DNA of 64,000 nt from Avena insularis. Its lineage: Eukaryota; Streptophyta; Magnoliopsida; Poales; Poaceae. This document shows, piece by piece, positions 45,061-56,759 of this stretch. The translations under genes were made by a program, and so were the position numbers. A model generated the notes under the pieces. That model worked only from the letters and a program-made list of their open reading frames with translations, was not told the DNA's origin and did no database searches. Position 1 is the first letter of the stretch. Each line of letters begins with the position of its first letter. Location of the stretch: NCBI GenBank assembly GCA_023614405.1, contig CM042692.1, positions 122,505,503 to 122,569,502 on the forward strand. Direction: 5' to 3'.

Positions 45061-45730
45061 TAAGTTGAGTGGAGATTGTGTGGTAGCTTGTACCTTAATT
45101 CCATCTCCTTATTCCTTGGAAAAAATCCATGCACTTCTTATGAGGGAAATTAAACTTAACATTCCCTTCCCTTAAATCAATGACAACACATGTGGTTCTC
45201 AAAAAGGTCTTTCAAGAATTATAGGATTGAAGGTTTTACTCCCTATATCCATAATGATAAAGTCAACATGCACATATGTCACATGTATAACATCATTAAC
45301 TCTACCTAAAGCATGTTTGGTAGAATTATCAGCAAGTAATAGATCTTTGGTGCATTTTCCATACTTTTTTGTTCAAGAAAGTCACATAGTTATTTTGACA
45401 AAATAGAAGCACTAGATCCTAGATCTAATATAGCATGTTGAGTTTCTTTGCCAATAGTAACTAGTATCTCAGGGATCCAATCATCCCCAAGCTTACGTGG
45501 TATCATAGATTCATTATTGTGTCTTGTTATATTTTATTTAATGATAAAGTTTTCTATGTACTATCCAAATCCTGTTTGACGAATATTAATAGAAGGATCA
45601 TTAGAATTTTTTGTAAAATATTAATGAGTTCATGCAAACTACATCTATCAAGATATATTAGAGGTTCATTAACTTCACTAATCATTTCTACTTCCTCTAC
45701 TTGTTTATCTTCCATTGCATAATAGATTAT
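45061..45730 (-). pseudogene. Athila-type protease remnant of element B
   Basis: On the minus strand, split among frames, there are IPRKLGDDWIPEILVTIG and HAILDLGSSASILSK (about 45440-45395). DLGSS stands at the aspartic-protease active site of Athila elements. Downstream the frame decays with stops and one-base shifts, ending near 45070 with a remnant that reads FPRNKE. RT should follow but is replaced by non-coding sequence, as in a non-autonomous derivative. Confidence 0.65.
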
Positions 45731-46498
45731 TTTTCTTATTCATCCATTGTGTTTAAAGTTTCCCAAGATCAGTCTATTATGTCTTGCACATATTTTATAG
45801 TTACTTCATTAGATCTTTGGGAATGAACAAGGTTCTTACAAGAAATTATTTCTTCAGTTAAGTGATCAACCTTGTAATTTCAAGCATCATATTTTTCAAA
45901 CTTGGCTATAAATTCCTTATTAAGTTCCATTTGATTATATATATAATATCTAATGATATTATCTAGATCATTGGAAACATTTTTACAAACATATTTATTA
46001 GGAACATATGGTTTTCTAGCATAAGAGTTATTATAGTTGTTTTCATAACCATGATTACCAAAGTTCCTTATGTAAATGACATTTACATATACATCATTAT
46101 TGCCAACAAGATCTTGTAAAGGAACATTATCAATATTATGTTTAGATATATGAGAAAATATTGCATCAACTTTAGCAGTCAAGGAATCTACTTACTCAAT
46201 AGAGTTGACTTTCCTAGAAGATGAACCAGGTGCTCTTTTAGTATGCCATTTTCTACAGTTTTGTAACATGTTTTCTAGGATGGTTTAGCTTCAAGAACAG
46301 TTTTTGTCATAAAAGCACCTCCTGTAGTAGAATCTAACATACGATTTAGACATCTAGTTTAAACCATTTATAGAAATAATGTAAAACAGTCCATTCATTT
46401 ACTCCATGTGATGGGCATGTTCTAAGCATAATTTTAATTATTTACCAAGCTATAGATACATGTTCATTATCATTTTGTTTAAAGTAAAGTATGATATT
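45731..46498 (-). pseudogene. gag: Gag C-terminal remnant of element B, cut by sequence E
   Basis: The minus strand reads MLRTCPSHGVNEWTVL (about 46425-46385), typical of Athila gag. After several stops a 100-codon frame (46182-45880) carries NVPLQDLVGNN and PYVPNKYV, then NQMELNKEFIAKFEKYDA. This is the gag tail region of Athila elements. The gag core upstream is interrupted at 46499, where unrelated LTR-like sequence starts. Codons are strongly AT-rich compared with the Tat element. Confidence 0.7.
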
Positions 46499-49400
46499 TG
46501 TAACGCTCCTGAATCGGGTCTATGCATATTTTAGCATTTCCGCCAAAATTTGCATAGAAGCAATTCAAAAACGCCCACCAGACACTTTTGTGTGGGTGGA
46601 TTTTATTAAAAGTGCTTACATCACAATACTTTACAACAGAACCCATAAGAAACATATATATACAACAACGACTCGACAAGTCAAGAATACAAATGATACA
46701 ATTCAAGAAGAAAGCAAAATAGTATCTGAGTACGGATAACAGCCAAATGGGACTAAGAGTCCTGAAGAATAACCAAGCGATGTCCATAACCCTGCCCAGG
46801 CCAAGCTAGAAGGGTAACCTTGATAATGTCATCAAATTCATACCTGTCAAAACCAAAGGATGTCAGCAAAGGTCGAAGGAAAACAGAAAGAGAGCGATCA
46901 GTAATGAGGCCACTACAAAATGCGTCTCGGTGGCTCTCGCCTACATGGGTATGATGGGCTTAGCGTAGCAATGCTTGCACTATCTAACTTATAGAGACAC
47001 GCTACAACTTTGGCTATTAGAGCGACATAAGAGAGCATTATCCTATAACAAGAATATAACACCAAGCATAACCCATCTAAAGATTTCCCCCTCGAAGACC
47101 AGTCGAAGAAGTCCTCTTGCAAAACACACACGTTGCAATTTTAATTATCCAATTGTTTAGTTGGTGAGGCTAATTACTAGTCATATTATTAGAGGCAAGG
47201 CAGTAGTGGTGTTTTCTATGATCATGACACTATACTCATGAGGCATCTATAACTGTGGACATACAGCTTCTCGAAAAGATTTACCCTACAGGGGTGCACT
47301 ACTGTACCCAAACGCATGTTCAACCCTTCATGCAACATATTGCACATGCCTTCCGAATCTCACAACAAGAACTGTCCCATAACTATGCGCATATCCAGGG
47401 GCATCACCTACTATGTTTAATCTAGCCAAGAGGCACGATGATTCTGAAGGTGGCACAACATTCATGACTACTGGTGGATCGAGCCCTGCGAGGGTAACTT
47501 TGTACACTTTGTGGGTGCCGCCACCGTGTACCGTAGTTTATGTATGCAAGCCATGGCAGTCCACCAAAATATCAAGTCTGAAGACATATTCAACTTAGCC
47601 ATGTCCGAGGACATATTATGCGTATGCACCAAATGGAAAACCAAATTTGTAACCCTCTAGATATACAATTAGCGCTAGTAGTTGAGGGGGGATCCTAGAG
47701 GCCCCACATTTTGTTAGCGCGATCAACTAAGAACTAGTATCGTATAACAAACACTTCCTAGGTCGACTCAAGCAGTTCCCAAAGGTGGTCCCTATCGGGG
47801 CCTTATCATTAGGTGAAAACATGACCATAACCAACATCACCAATTTAATTATCATGGTATCAACCATATCTAGATATCATGGTTCACCTGTATGAGAGGG
47901 TTACTAAGCATGCCTACGACTCGCAAGGGAAAAGCTAGATACTCAAACAAAGGAAATAGGATAACCAAGGCAATATAGTAGAGAAGATAAATAAAGGAGC
48001 GGTACTAAAGCATCTACAATAAAGATAGCAATGGACAAAGGAAGGAAGTAAAGACTACAAATGAAAAATAGGTAGAAGAGGGAGAATGCTCGCCTGTGAG
48101 ACAAAGTCGGTGATGGAAGGCTTATCGCATCTCATATTGACTCATCGTCCTAACTCGTGAAGAAGCAAAGCACTAGAAGGAAGCACTGAATGCAATATTT
48201 AATACTAGGCAAAAGATGAGACATGTTCATGATATGATGCATGGCATGGAAATATGCGGTCTAAGTTAGCAATACTAAGTAGAATTGGAATCGCGACATT
48301 TAAATAGAAGGTTCAAGTTATTTATATATCCACAATTTAAATAGTGACTTAACAAGACAAAACATGGCATTTGTTCGGTACACAAATTTAAATGGAGTCA
48401 GAATAACACATAAATGTCCCGCATATACATTCTATATGTAATAATTAGGTGAATCAGCTAAATGCCCCAAGCAACAAAATATGTATGCGAGCATGAATAA
48501 GTTTATATGCAACAAGTATATTATATTCAATAAAATAGGGTGTCGGAAAAAGGGGTCACATGTTGGGGTTCAAAGATCTTCGGTTCGAAGGGGTTCGGGT
48601 TTGGGTTCGGCCTTCAGATCCATGTGGGAGAACTCGGAGGTCTTCGGAGTCCATGTAGGCGATCTTGTCGTCCGCGACGGACATACTCGGGGTCGGTGAC
48701 CTTCGGTTCCATGTGGGCAACCTGAGGATTCCGGCTTCTCACGTCGATGCTTTTCGACGGGCAGTCTTTACGTCGTAGAGCTTGGCGTCCTTTGGTTCCC
48801 CATATCACCAACACTGATAGCAGATCTTGTAGGACTGCGGTATACTTAGCCCCGAGGATCTTGACTTGACAAAGGAGGCAAAGGCACTATTTCTAAACAT
48901 GACAAGAACCCAAGGCACACGAGGACCACCGGGTTGGAGGGAAAAAACACTGCCAGCGTGTAGCATCTGTAGCAGAAGACTATCGGGTAGTAGGGCGGTG
49001 TCTGGAATCAATGTAGGAGGATGTGGGGTCGAAGATGAGAAGGGCGCAGGGCAGCACCTAGCCTGCAGCAGTGGGAAGAGAGGAGGATGGTGGCATGCTG
49101 CAGGGGATGGTCATCCAGTTCGAGGAGGCAGAGGTGTGCAGGTGAGCTTGTGTGGGGGAAGGCCTCTAGGAGGAAGAAGGCATAGTGGCGAGGAGGTGCG
49201 GTCGGTGGTGGATCTTGGAGACGGGGATGGGGACCGCATCCCTGGCGGAGCTCAGGAGGAAGAAAGGAGGTTGTGAGTAGAGGGGAACGTGAGGCGCATG
49301 AGAAGGGGAGGTGCGTGGCGCCAGCGAGCTATGAAGGGGACTCATGAGGAGGGCACTTCACGCAACACTGTTGGCTTGCCGTGCAGCTGAGTTGGTGCGT

Positions 49401-50088
49401 GTGTGTGCACATTGGTATGCTGGTATTAGGTCGTGTTGCAGTGCAGCTGCTTGTTTGTTTCCTGCTAGCACGCCCGTGTGTGGTGTGTGTTGCTGGCTAC
49501 GTGTGTGTTGAGTAGCTAGATAGGATCAGGGTCAACTACGTGAGTTTACCATATCACCAACACCGATAGCGAAGACCTTGTAGGACTATTGTATCCTTAT
49601 CCCCGAGGATCTCGACTTGACAAAGGAGGCAAAAGAACGATTTTTGAACATGACGAGAACCCAAGGCACACAAGGAACACTGGGTTGGAGGGAAAAATGC
49701 TGCCAACCTATAACATATGTAGCAGAAGACTGCCGGGCAGTAGGGCAACATCTGGAATCAACATAGGAGGCCATGGGGTCGAGGACAAGCAGGGCGCGAG
49801 GCGGCACCTAGCCTACAGCGGCGGGAAGAGAGGAGGGAGGTGGCATGCTGCAGGGGGATAGTCGTCCAGTTCGAGGAGGAGGAGGTGCGCAGGTGAGCTC
49901 GAGCGAGGGACGGGATCTAGGAGGAAGAAGGCGCAGTGCCGAGGAGGCGCGGTCGGTGGCAGATCTTGATGACGGGTATGGGTACCACATCCCTAGCGAC
50001 GCTCGGGAAGAAGAGAAGAGGCTACGGGTAGAGGGACACACGAGGCACGTGAGGAGGGGAGGCGCGCGACGCATGCGAGATGCGAGGG
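46499..50088. mobile_element. LTR-like sequence E, truncated by element C
   Basis: It begins TGTAACGCTCCTGAATCGGG exactly where element B gag is broken, a terminus much like that of long-LTR chromovirus LTRs. About 2 kb of AT-rich, gene-free sequence follows, then GC-rich sequence with an internal duplication. No gag or pol was found. The 3' LTR of element C starts at 50089, so E is probably a long LTR cut by that insertion. The preceding 5 bp are atatt; the partner end is not visible. Family unknown. Confidence 0.5.
48800..50079. repeat. Imperfect direct duplication in sequence E (about 530 bp, period about 749)
   Basis: Copy 1 (48800-49330) and copy 2 (49549-50079) both start ccatatcaccaacac and share long blocks such as gacttgacaaaggaggcaaa and gtagcagaagact, at roughly 85 percent identity by eye. 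They are separated by a GT-rich stretch (49331-49548). Frames in the copies are not conserved, so no coding role is assigned. Confidence 0.8.
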
Positions 50089-51608
50089 TGATAACCCCCA
50101 AGTGCAGAGGATCATCGTAGTACCTCTCAATGTGGAAGTAGGGCATCGATCCGTAGGAGCAAGAAGGAAAAGCTATCTATTCTTTACAACTAAAGTGTCA
50201 CAAGTTTTAGTTGATTATGCACTAAAAAGTTAAGGAACAATATGGTTGATTTAATAGATGCAAATTTAATGTAACAAAACAAGAATGTAAAAGTGTCCCA
50301 ATCATCTTGAATGCAAGAGGACAAGACAAGGGTTTTCTATTATGGGAACAATGGACATGGGTTCATGGGTTCACTTAATCCTCTCTTCTCCATGTATGAT
50401 GATTATCATATTATAGATAGTAAAGGTACACACAATTTCAATGTTTTGATGGTACTTTTATGGTGGCTACATGTTGTAAAACACATAGGTGAAAGAAGTA
50501 CTTCTTTGTGTTTCTATGCCACCCTTGCAATAAGGCTAGCATTTGGTTTATGTCACAACACACATCATACTTCTCCCTTTTTACCCCTGGATAAAGGATG
50601 TTGGGCTGCATTGTTGTCACTCAATACATATGCCGCTATCACTCGGCCACCCATTACCTACATACATCATACTTCTTAAGGGAAAACATTCTAAACACTA
50701 GTGCAATGATTCATATGTTGTGATATGTTGTGAGTATTATCACATCTCTCTCATCTACCCCCACTTGGTGGTGTCAATCACCTCATGATATGGATAAACA
50801 AGGCATTATGTATAGATCTAAACCATTGCATGCATCATAGAATATTCCCAAAGTATGACAAACCATACAAGATCCAACACAAAGGTAAATGAATAACATA
50901 TACTATCTCATAACATAATATCCATCATATGAATTACATAGATAGATCCATACTCATGCAAGGCACATCATATGGACTTCAACAATGATCATACATGGAG
51001 AGGTTAGATCAAGTTACCACCATAAACCCAAAGTCTAGGGGGTGGACTACTCCCCTCTCATCATGGAGAGTGTGATGAGGCGTTAGTGAAGGAGGAGACA
51101 CGGCCAGAGGCGATTCTGCCAGCGGTTCCCCCTCCAATCTTCCTCCGACGGCAGCCAGCAGACTCTCTGTTCTTGGTGTTTTCTATCTCCACCTCCTATG
51201 TATCGGGGACTTCCCGGGGGATCCTTATATAGGGTTTTTTAGGTCAAGAGAACTCCATGGGAGAAAGAATCAAGGCGATCGAACGACCAAGGAGGAAAAG
51301 AAGGTGCGTGACTCTTTTGGGCCTCCTAGACCTCCAGGTAAGATTCTTGTGCTTTAGATGCTTCTTGTGGATAAATATTGGCATTCCCAAAAGCTCAAGT
51401 CCATTTGACTTCGTATAGGTCCTCAAACATCAAAAACATTGAAAACATGGCTTTTCTGCCCTGCCGGGTTATAGCCAAAATAAAGGGGATCATTGGTAAA
51501 TCCCCAACAATTAATGTAAAACATGGATATAACATTATATATGATGCAAATATGTGTAAAAACATGTTAACAAACTACAAAGTTCATGTATGCATTTTAC
51601 ATGCATCA
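50089..51608 (-). repeat. 3' LTR of Athila-lineage element C (1520 bp)
   Basis: It runs from TGATAACCCCCAAG (50089) to ACATGCATCA (51608), giving TGAT/ATCA termini, and is followed by a polypurine tract. A TATA-like box (CTATATAAGG on the minus strand) is at 51223-51232. It is the same family as the incomplete LTR at 22020-22763. Confidence 0.85.
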
Positions 51609-52603
51609 ACATCCCCAAGCTTAACCTATGCTCGTCCTCGAGCATGAAGGTGATAAAAACTAAACATGGACTTTGGAGTTTGTTACCTTTGCTTATTTCA
51701 TTATCATGTAAAGTTCATAGGCTCAATTCCTTTCAATGAAACATAATATGCAAGTGTACTATCAAGTTGTATCTTTTACACATCTATAAACATGTTAAAC
51801 AATAAGTAATGGTGTGATAAGCCAAATGATGAACAAAACAAACCTTCAAGCACACTTTGATGAACCTATAGAATAAGAGACTCTTTTCATGATTGGCATT
51901 GGTGTTTTATGCCTTTATTTTTGGGCTACTTCTTAGTTTCATACCCCTGACTAGAAGACTCGCTTCTTAGTTTCATGTCTTCCCTTGAGATGTTTTGCAT
52001 CCCGTACCGAAAGTAAGCACATATGTTAATCATCCATAAAGAATGTAAAAATAAAGTTTTGATCTATGTAGTTCATGTCAACAATACTAATAAGGATGGG
52101 GTTCCAAGCATCTTTTATTTCAAAGCTTCATATGGTTTATGTGCTAAACATCTAACAAGTTGATTGTTTCATGCACCATACCTATGACCTTGCACTCCTC
52201 ATGCTACTAAACTTAGGCATGTCATTGTATGCACATGTTGGTCTTAGAAACCGCATCACTGAAGTACCTCTTTCTCCCTGTGTAGCTATATGACCCCCTT
52301 TTTGTATTTATTTATTGATTAATTTAGCATAGGAGTTAATATAATTCGTTGGTCATATTCACGGTGGGAGGGGCAGTATCTCTACTCCATAAGAACAAGA
52401 AAAACAGACATATGAATCATATCAAAAAGGATCATCATGTTGTAAGTTTCCACCATGAGTTGCCGCACGACGCATGGATTTGACTAGCAGTTCAGGAGCG
52501 TTTTCTCTCAACATGCCTACTCTAGTATGCACACTTTATTTCACATCGATGCAATCCATATGCAGAACTTTAACATTATTGATTATCAACATTGAAAGCT
52601 TGT
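51609..52603 (-). mobile_element. Element C: polypurine tract and 3' internal region
   Basis: The tract AAGCTTGGGGATGT (minus strand, 51609-51622) abuts the LTR. The non-coding internal sequence continues to 52603, where copia element D interrupts it; it resumes at 63809. The flanking cttgt (52599-52603) is repeated at 63809-63813. The 5' part of C is beyond the window. Confidence 0.8.
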
Positions 52604-54773
52604 TGAAAGGACACAGCTGTCGCCTAGAGTAGGGTGAATAGGCGGTTTAAAACTTTTACGAGATGGGCTTAACAAAGGCGGAATAAAACTAGCGTTTACT
52701 TTGTTAAGCACAAAACCTATATATGTTATGGTTCACCTATGTGCACCAACAACTTATGCTAAGCAAGACAAGCAACTATGTGATAGCAAGATATAGACTT
52801 CAAGCACGAAGGCTATCACAAAGTAAGGTGCATAAGTAAAAGCTCGGGTATAGAGATAACCGAGGCACGCGGAGACGACGATGTTTTACCGAGTTCCTCC
52901 CAACAATGGACTACGTCTCATTTGGAGAGGGGGTGGTATCAAACCATCAATGCCACAAAAGGCCTCCCTTGTTCTCCTGTGAATCTCACCCCAACGGGAT
53001 CGATCCACACTTCCACTATCGATGTACTTGTCGGTGGCAATTCGGAACCTCTCACAAGATTGGGGCACTTCTCCACAACTCAATTGGAGGCTCCCAACTA
53101 ACAAGCTTGGGGAAATCTACACAACTTAATTGGAGGCCCTAAGTAATCCAAAAACCTGCAATACAACCAAACCGTCTAGGGTTCCAAGAACCCAAGAGTA
53201 AAAAGCTTCTCACCTTTCACCCAATCGAATCCTCACCGAGAAATCAAACCGATGCACCAAATGCAATGGCCAGAACACACGAAGTGCTCAAGTCCTTCTC
53301 TCACAAATTCCACCAAAGCTACAAAAGCTTATGGGGGAATAAGAGAGGAAGAACAATGGAGGAAATCCATAAAAGACTCTAAGATCTAGATCCCAAGATG
53401 TTCCCCTCACTTAGAGGAGAGATTTATTGGTGGGGTAGTAGATCTAGATCTCCTCTTTAAAATCCCTCAAGAATATGAAAGAATCAATGGAGGGATTGAG
53501 GGATAGCAAGCTCAAGAAGGTCAGCAATGGAGGGGAGAATTTGCAAGGAAGGTTAGGGAACCATTGGGGAAGAAGGACCCCTTAAATAGGTCCCTAGAAA
53601 TCCTACCGTTAGGCCTAGGAATCGCCCGGTCCGGAGTCTCCGGACTAGGACCGGAGTCTCTGGTGTACCCAAGCCAAAAGGGGTCAAACTAGGGGACAAT
53701 ATGTATGCGGTCCGGAGATAGATCAGAGATTTGGTCCGGAGTCTTCGGTCTTACAAAAACTGGCAGACAGACCAATACGAAAACAACCATAACTTTTGCA
53801 TCTGGACTCCGATTTTGATGATCTTGGACTTGTTTTAAAGAGGACAATAAGATCTAAAACATCATACGGAAAAACATCATAGTCCAGCAATGGAGGATAG
53901 AAACAAATGATGAAAGATTTGACCTCTCTCAAAAAGACGAACCGGTAAAACCTCCAACATTGAAAACGCAATAGAGAATGCATATGAAATCCGTTTTCGA
54001 TGAACTTGGGCTTGTCATGAAGATTAACACAAGCTCAGGAACCTCACATGGATAAGATCCAAATAACAACCAAGAAATATTATGCCAAGTATGCAAAGGT
54101 TTGAGCTCTCACGAAGGATATGATCAAGTTACTCACTTGAGAGCCCCTCTTGATAGTACGGCTATCTATCCTATAAACCGGTCTCCCCAACTAACACCAT
54201 GAGACCGGTAAGAAACAAACCTTATCAAGAACATACATTTGCCTTGAGCATATTCCACTTGAGCTTGACGATAGCGATCTTGTCCACCTCAAGACAGAAC
54301 ACCTTTCTTGATTGCACTAGCTTGGTGAAGACTTGCAAATAGCTCTCCCATACTCGACTATGGTAGAGCTTCTCTTGGGCATATCATCTTCCCATATCCA
54401 TGAAAACCATAGGATGGCAAGCTTCAAGCAAATGATCTCTTCGAGATGGATCATCTTGAACTTGCACATCATTTCTTCTTTCTTCATTATGTTGGTGTCT
54501 TGAAGGTACATAAGAGATATCACTCCACCTTTAGTCTTCAAGACACACTTGCTATAGGCCCAACTCTCACTTGACCAATCTCCGGATCACTCATTGAAAC
54601 CTTGGTCAACACTTAATCTTCTTCACTTTCTTATTCTCCCAACCTTGAAGCCAACATATGGTTCAGGCATTGCCTATGAACAAATCCTATAGGTCAAACT
54701 CAATGAAAATATAAGTCCATAAAGATTGTCATTAATTACCAAAACCACACATGGGGGCACACATGCGCTTTCA
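52604..54773 (-). repeat. 3' LTR of copia element D (2170 bp)
   Basis: It runs from TGAAAGGACACAG to CGCTTTCA, with inverted termini TGAAAG/CTTTCA. Compared with the partner it has about 40 extra bases near 52648-52690. A TATA-like TATTTAAG (minus strand) is at 53581-53588. Confidence 0.9.
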
Positions 54774-54789
54774 ATCTCCCCCATTTTGG
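54774..54789 (-). promoter_or_regulatory. Polypurine tract of copia element D
   Basis: On the minus strand CCAAAATGGGGGAGAT abuts the LTR start TGAAAG. Confidence 0.85.
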
Positions 54790-56759
54790 TAATTGATGAC
54801 AATCCCTTTGAGAGGGTTTATATAAGGAAATAACCAAACACACGTTGTGCTAACATCAAATACAACACAAGTATCTGATGTTAGTACAACCACAATATAG
54901 AGCAAACTCCCCCACAATCTATGCGCGTGTGGATGAACTTGAATTTCATTGCATATATTGCCAACCATTACCGGTGGTGGAGTTTTCTCTATATATTCAA
55001 GATGCCATGCAACACACTAAGATGCAAAGCACACGATACCAGTGTTTAAGTACAAAACTCACAACACACAACCAAATTCCCTAAAACCCTCTAAAAATTC
55101 TCCCCCATTGGCATCGATTGCCGAAATGGGTGAAAAACTTTAGAAGGCCAATTTAGTGAGAGTTCCTCCATATGCTGTGAATTTCTTATAATATGAGTGG
55201 AATCAAATGCACGTATCCAATGACGAATACCATGAGGAAATCAAACTAAAATGAGGATCCAAAGATTGCAAATAAATAAAATGGTGAAGAAGCATCAACG
55301 AATGAAGCAAGCAATCAAAAGATCGAAAGAAGCACTTCACAAAAGGAAAATACCAAAAGAAAGATAGATATTATGATAAGATTGAAAAGAGAGTGATATA
55401 AATAATAGAGTAGACTCCCCAAGGTTTGTGCACAAATTGTAATTTTGCATTTGAATACAATTTGCACAAACATGGCATCCTCATTCCCTCTATATCATTT
55501 AAACCACGAGCATGAGCAAGAGAGAAGATATTATGATGAGAGCAAATGAGTGTTTAGATGAAAATAGGAAGCTCCCCAAGGGTCATGCACAACAAAGTGC
55601 ATAATTATGGAATCCTAACTTCCCATAATCAATCAAAACACAAAACAAGAACAAGAAGGCAAATGTGTGTTCTTAGGTAAATTAGGAAAGCTCCCCAAGG
55701 TTTATGCACCAAATATAATAATTGCTTTGAATGCAAAGTGCATAAACATGGTATCCTTGCTCCCCCAGACTTACATAACACCACAAAGGCATGAGAGATC
55801 AACTTTATTAACACCAATGATTGCTAAAAGATGCAAATGAAAAGGTCAAGCACTCAAAGCAAAACTTTTGGAGCCACCAAAGAATAAAAAGGAGCACAAG
55901 GTGTAGACTCCAAAGCAAAAGGATATCAACTAGAGATTTAGCCATAATCATGTGTATAAGTTTCTAGGTAGACAACAAACACCAAGATATACATCCAGAA
56001 AGAAACATGTACACACAAAATGGATACTCAAGAATGAACAAGATATACAAAATAAAGTCATAGATAATGACAATAAGATTTTTGTTAGAAAGCATGGCCA
56101 AAGGATCAAATTTATCTTATTGATCATCAATGACCTTCAAACACCAACGAATACATCACAACTATCACAAGGTAATAAGAGATAGTTGGAATGCATTGGA
56201 AAAAGAAACAAGTATCATAAAGAACAAATAAACCTTACAAATTCATCCATATAGTACATGAGAGAAATTGAGGAAATGATTGGCAATAGAATTGCTAGAT
56301 TGGCATATGTGGATTGGTGAATCATAAATATGGTTTTTATATACTCCCCAAAATATGCATTCATCTCAACTTACTCATATAACAATAAGGATGATACAAT
56401 AAAATCTTGCAAGAACCACAATAGAAGCAACTGAAGGAAATCATGCCATGATGCAACCACAAAGGTTGGACGCTAGAAAGTATGCATGAGAGGGATACTT
56501 TTTACCGAGATACCATTGGTAGGATGTAGTAGATATGAGTTTGTTGATCACCCTAGCTTGCCTCCAATTATCATTAGTCACCACATCTTATTATTATTGA
56601 GACAAGCATCTAGTGTATCTCCAATGTACCTAAAACAACATTAAGTACACTATGGTCCGCAAACAAATTGGGTCCAAAGTAGTTAGTGCAACTACAATAC
56701 ATAGGAGACCCTCCACATAAATATCTGCATATTGATATGAATTTGAATTTCATGCACAT
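54790..56759. other. Non-coding internal region of element D
   Basis: AT-rich. It contains several echoes of the polypurine motif (ctcccccattg near 55100, ctccccaagg near 55415, 55573 and 55691, ctcccccag near 55762) and the hairpin array described separately. No ORF above about 80 codons. Confidence 0.6.
55391..55780 (-). repeat. Array of hairpin-forming modules in element D
   Basis: Three modules start ctccccaagg (55415, 55573, 55691). The first and third carry long inverted repeats: gtttgtgcacaaattgta with tacaatttgcacaaac (about 55424-55475), and gtttatgcac with gtgcataaac (about 55700-55750). The middle copy is shortened (gtcatgcac with aagtgcataa). Each ends in a similar atgg-atcct stretch. 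On the sense strand each module is a hairpin followed by CTTGGGGAG. Confidence 0.65.

Larger units (their letters stand above)
21922..46498 (-). mobile_element. Athila-lineage element B, multiply interrupted and 5'-truncated
   Basis: Its parts are a 3' LTR ending at 22763, polypurine tract 22764-22777, internal sequence to 22811, then (after element F) internal sequence 41441-46498 with protease and gag remnants. The duplication GATAA on either side of F shows that both parts were once joined. The upstream gag, primer site and 5' LTR are missing beyond 46498, where sequence E begins. LTR and polypurine module are the same family as element C at 50089. The exact left end of the LTR is unclear, between 21922 and about 22020. 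Confidence 0.75.

Noticed and set aside
46912..46930. CACTACAAAATGCG, a possible CACTA terminus
   Set aside because: No matching inverted end with a 3 bp duplication was found within the block.
48866..49276. 136-codon plus-strand frame in sequence E
   Set aside because: The second copy of the duplication does not keep the frame, and composition is low complexity Gly/Arg.
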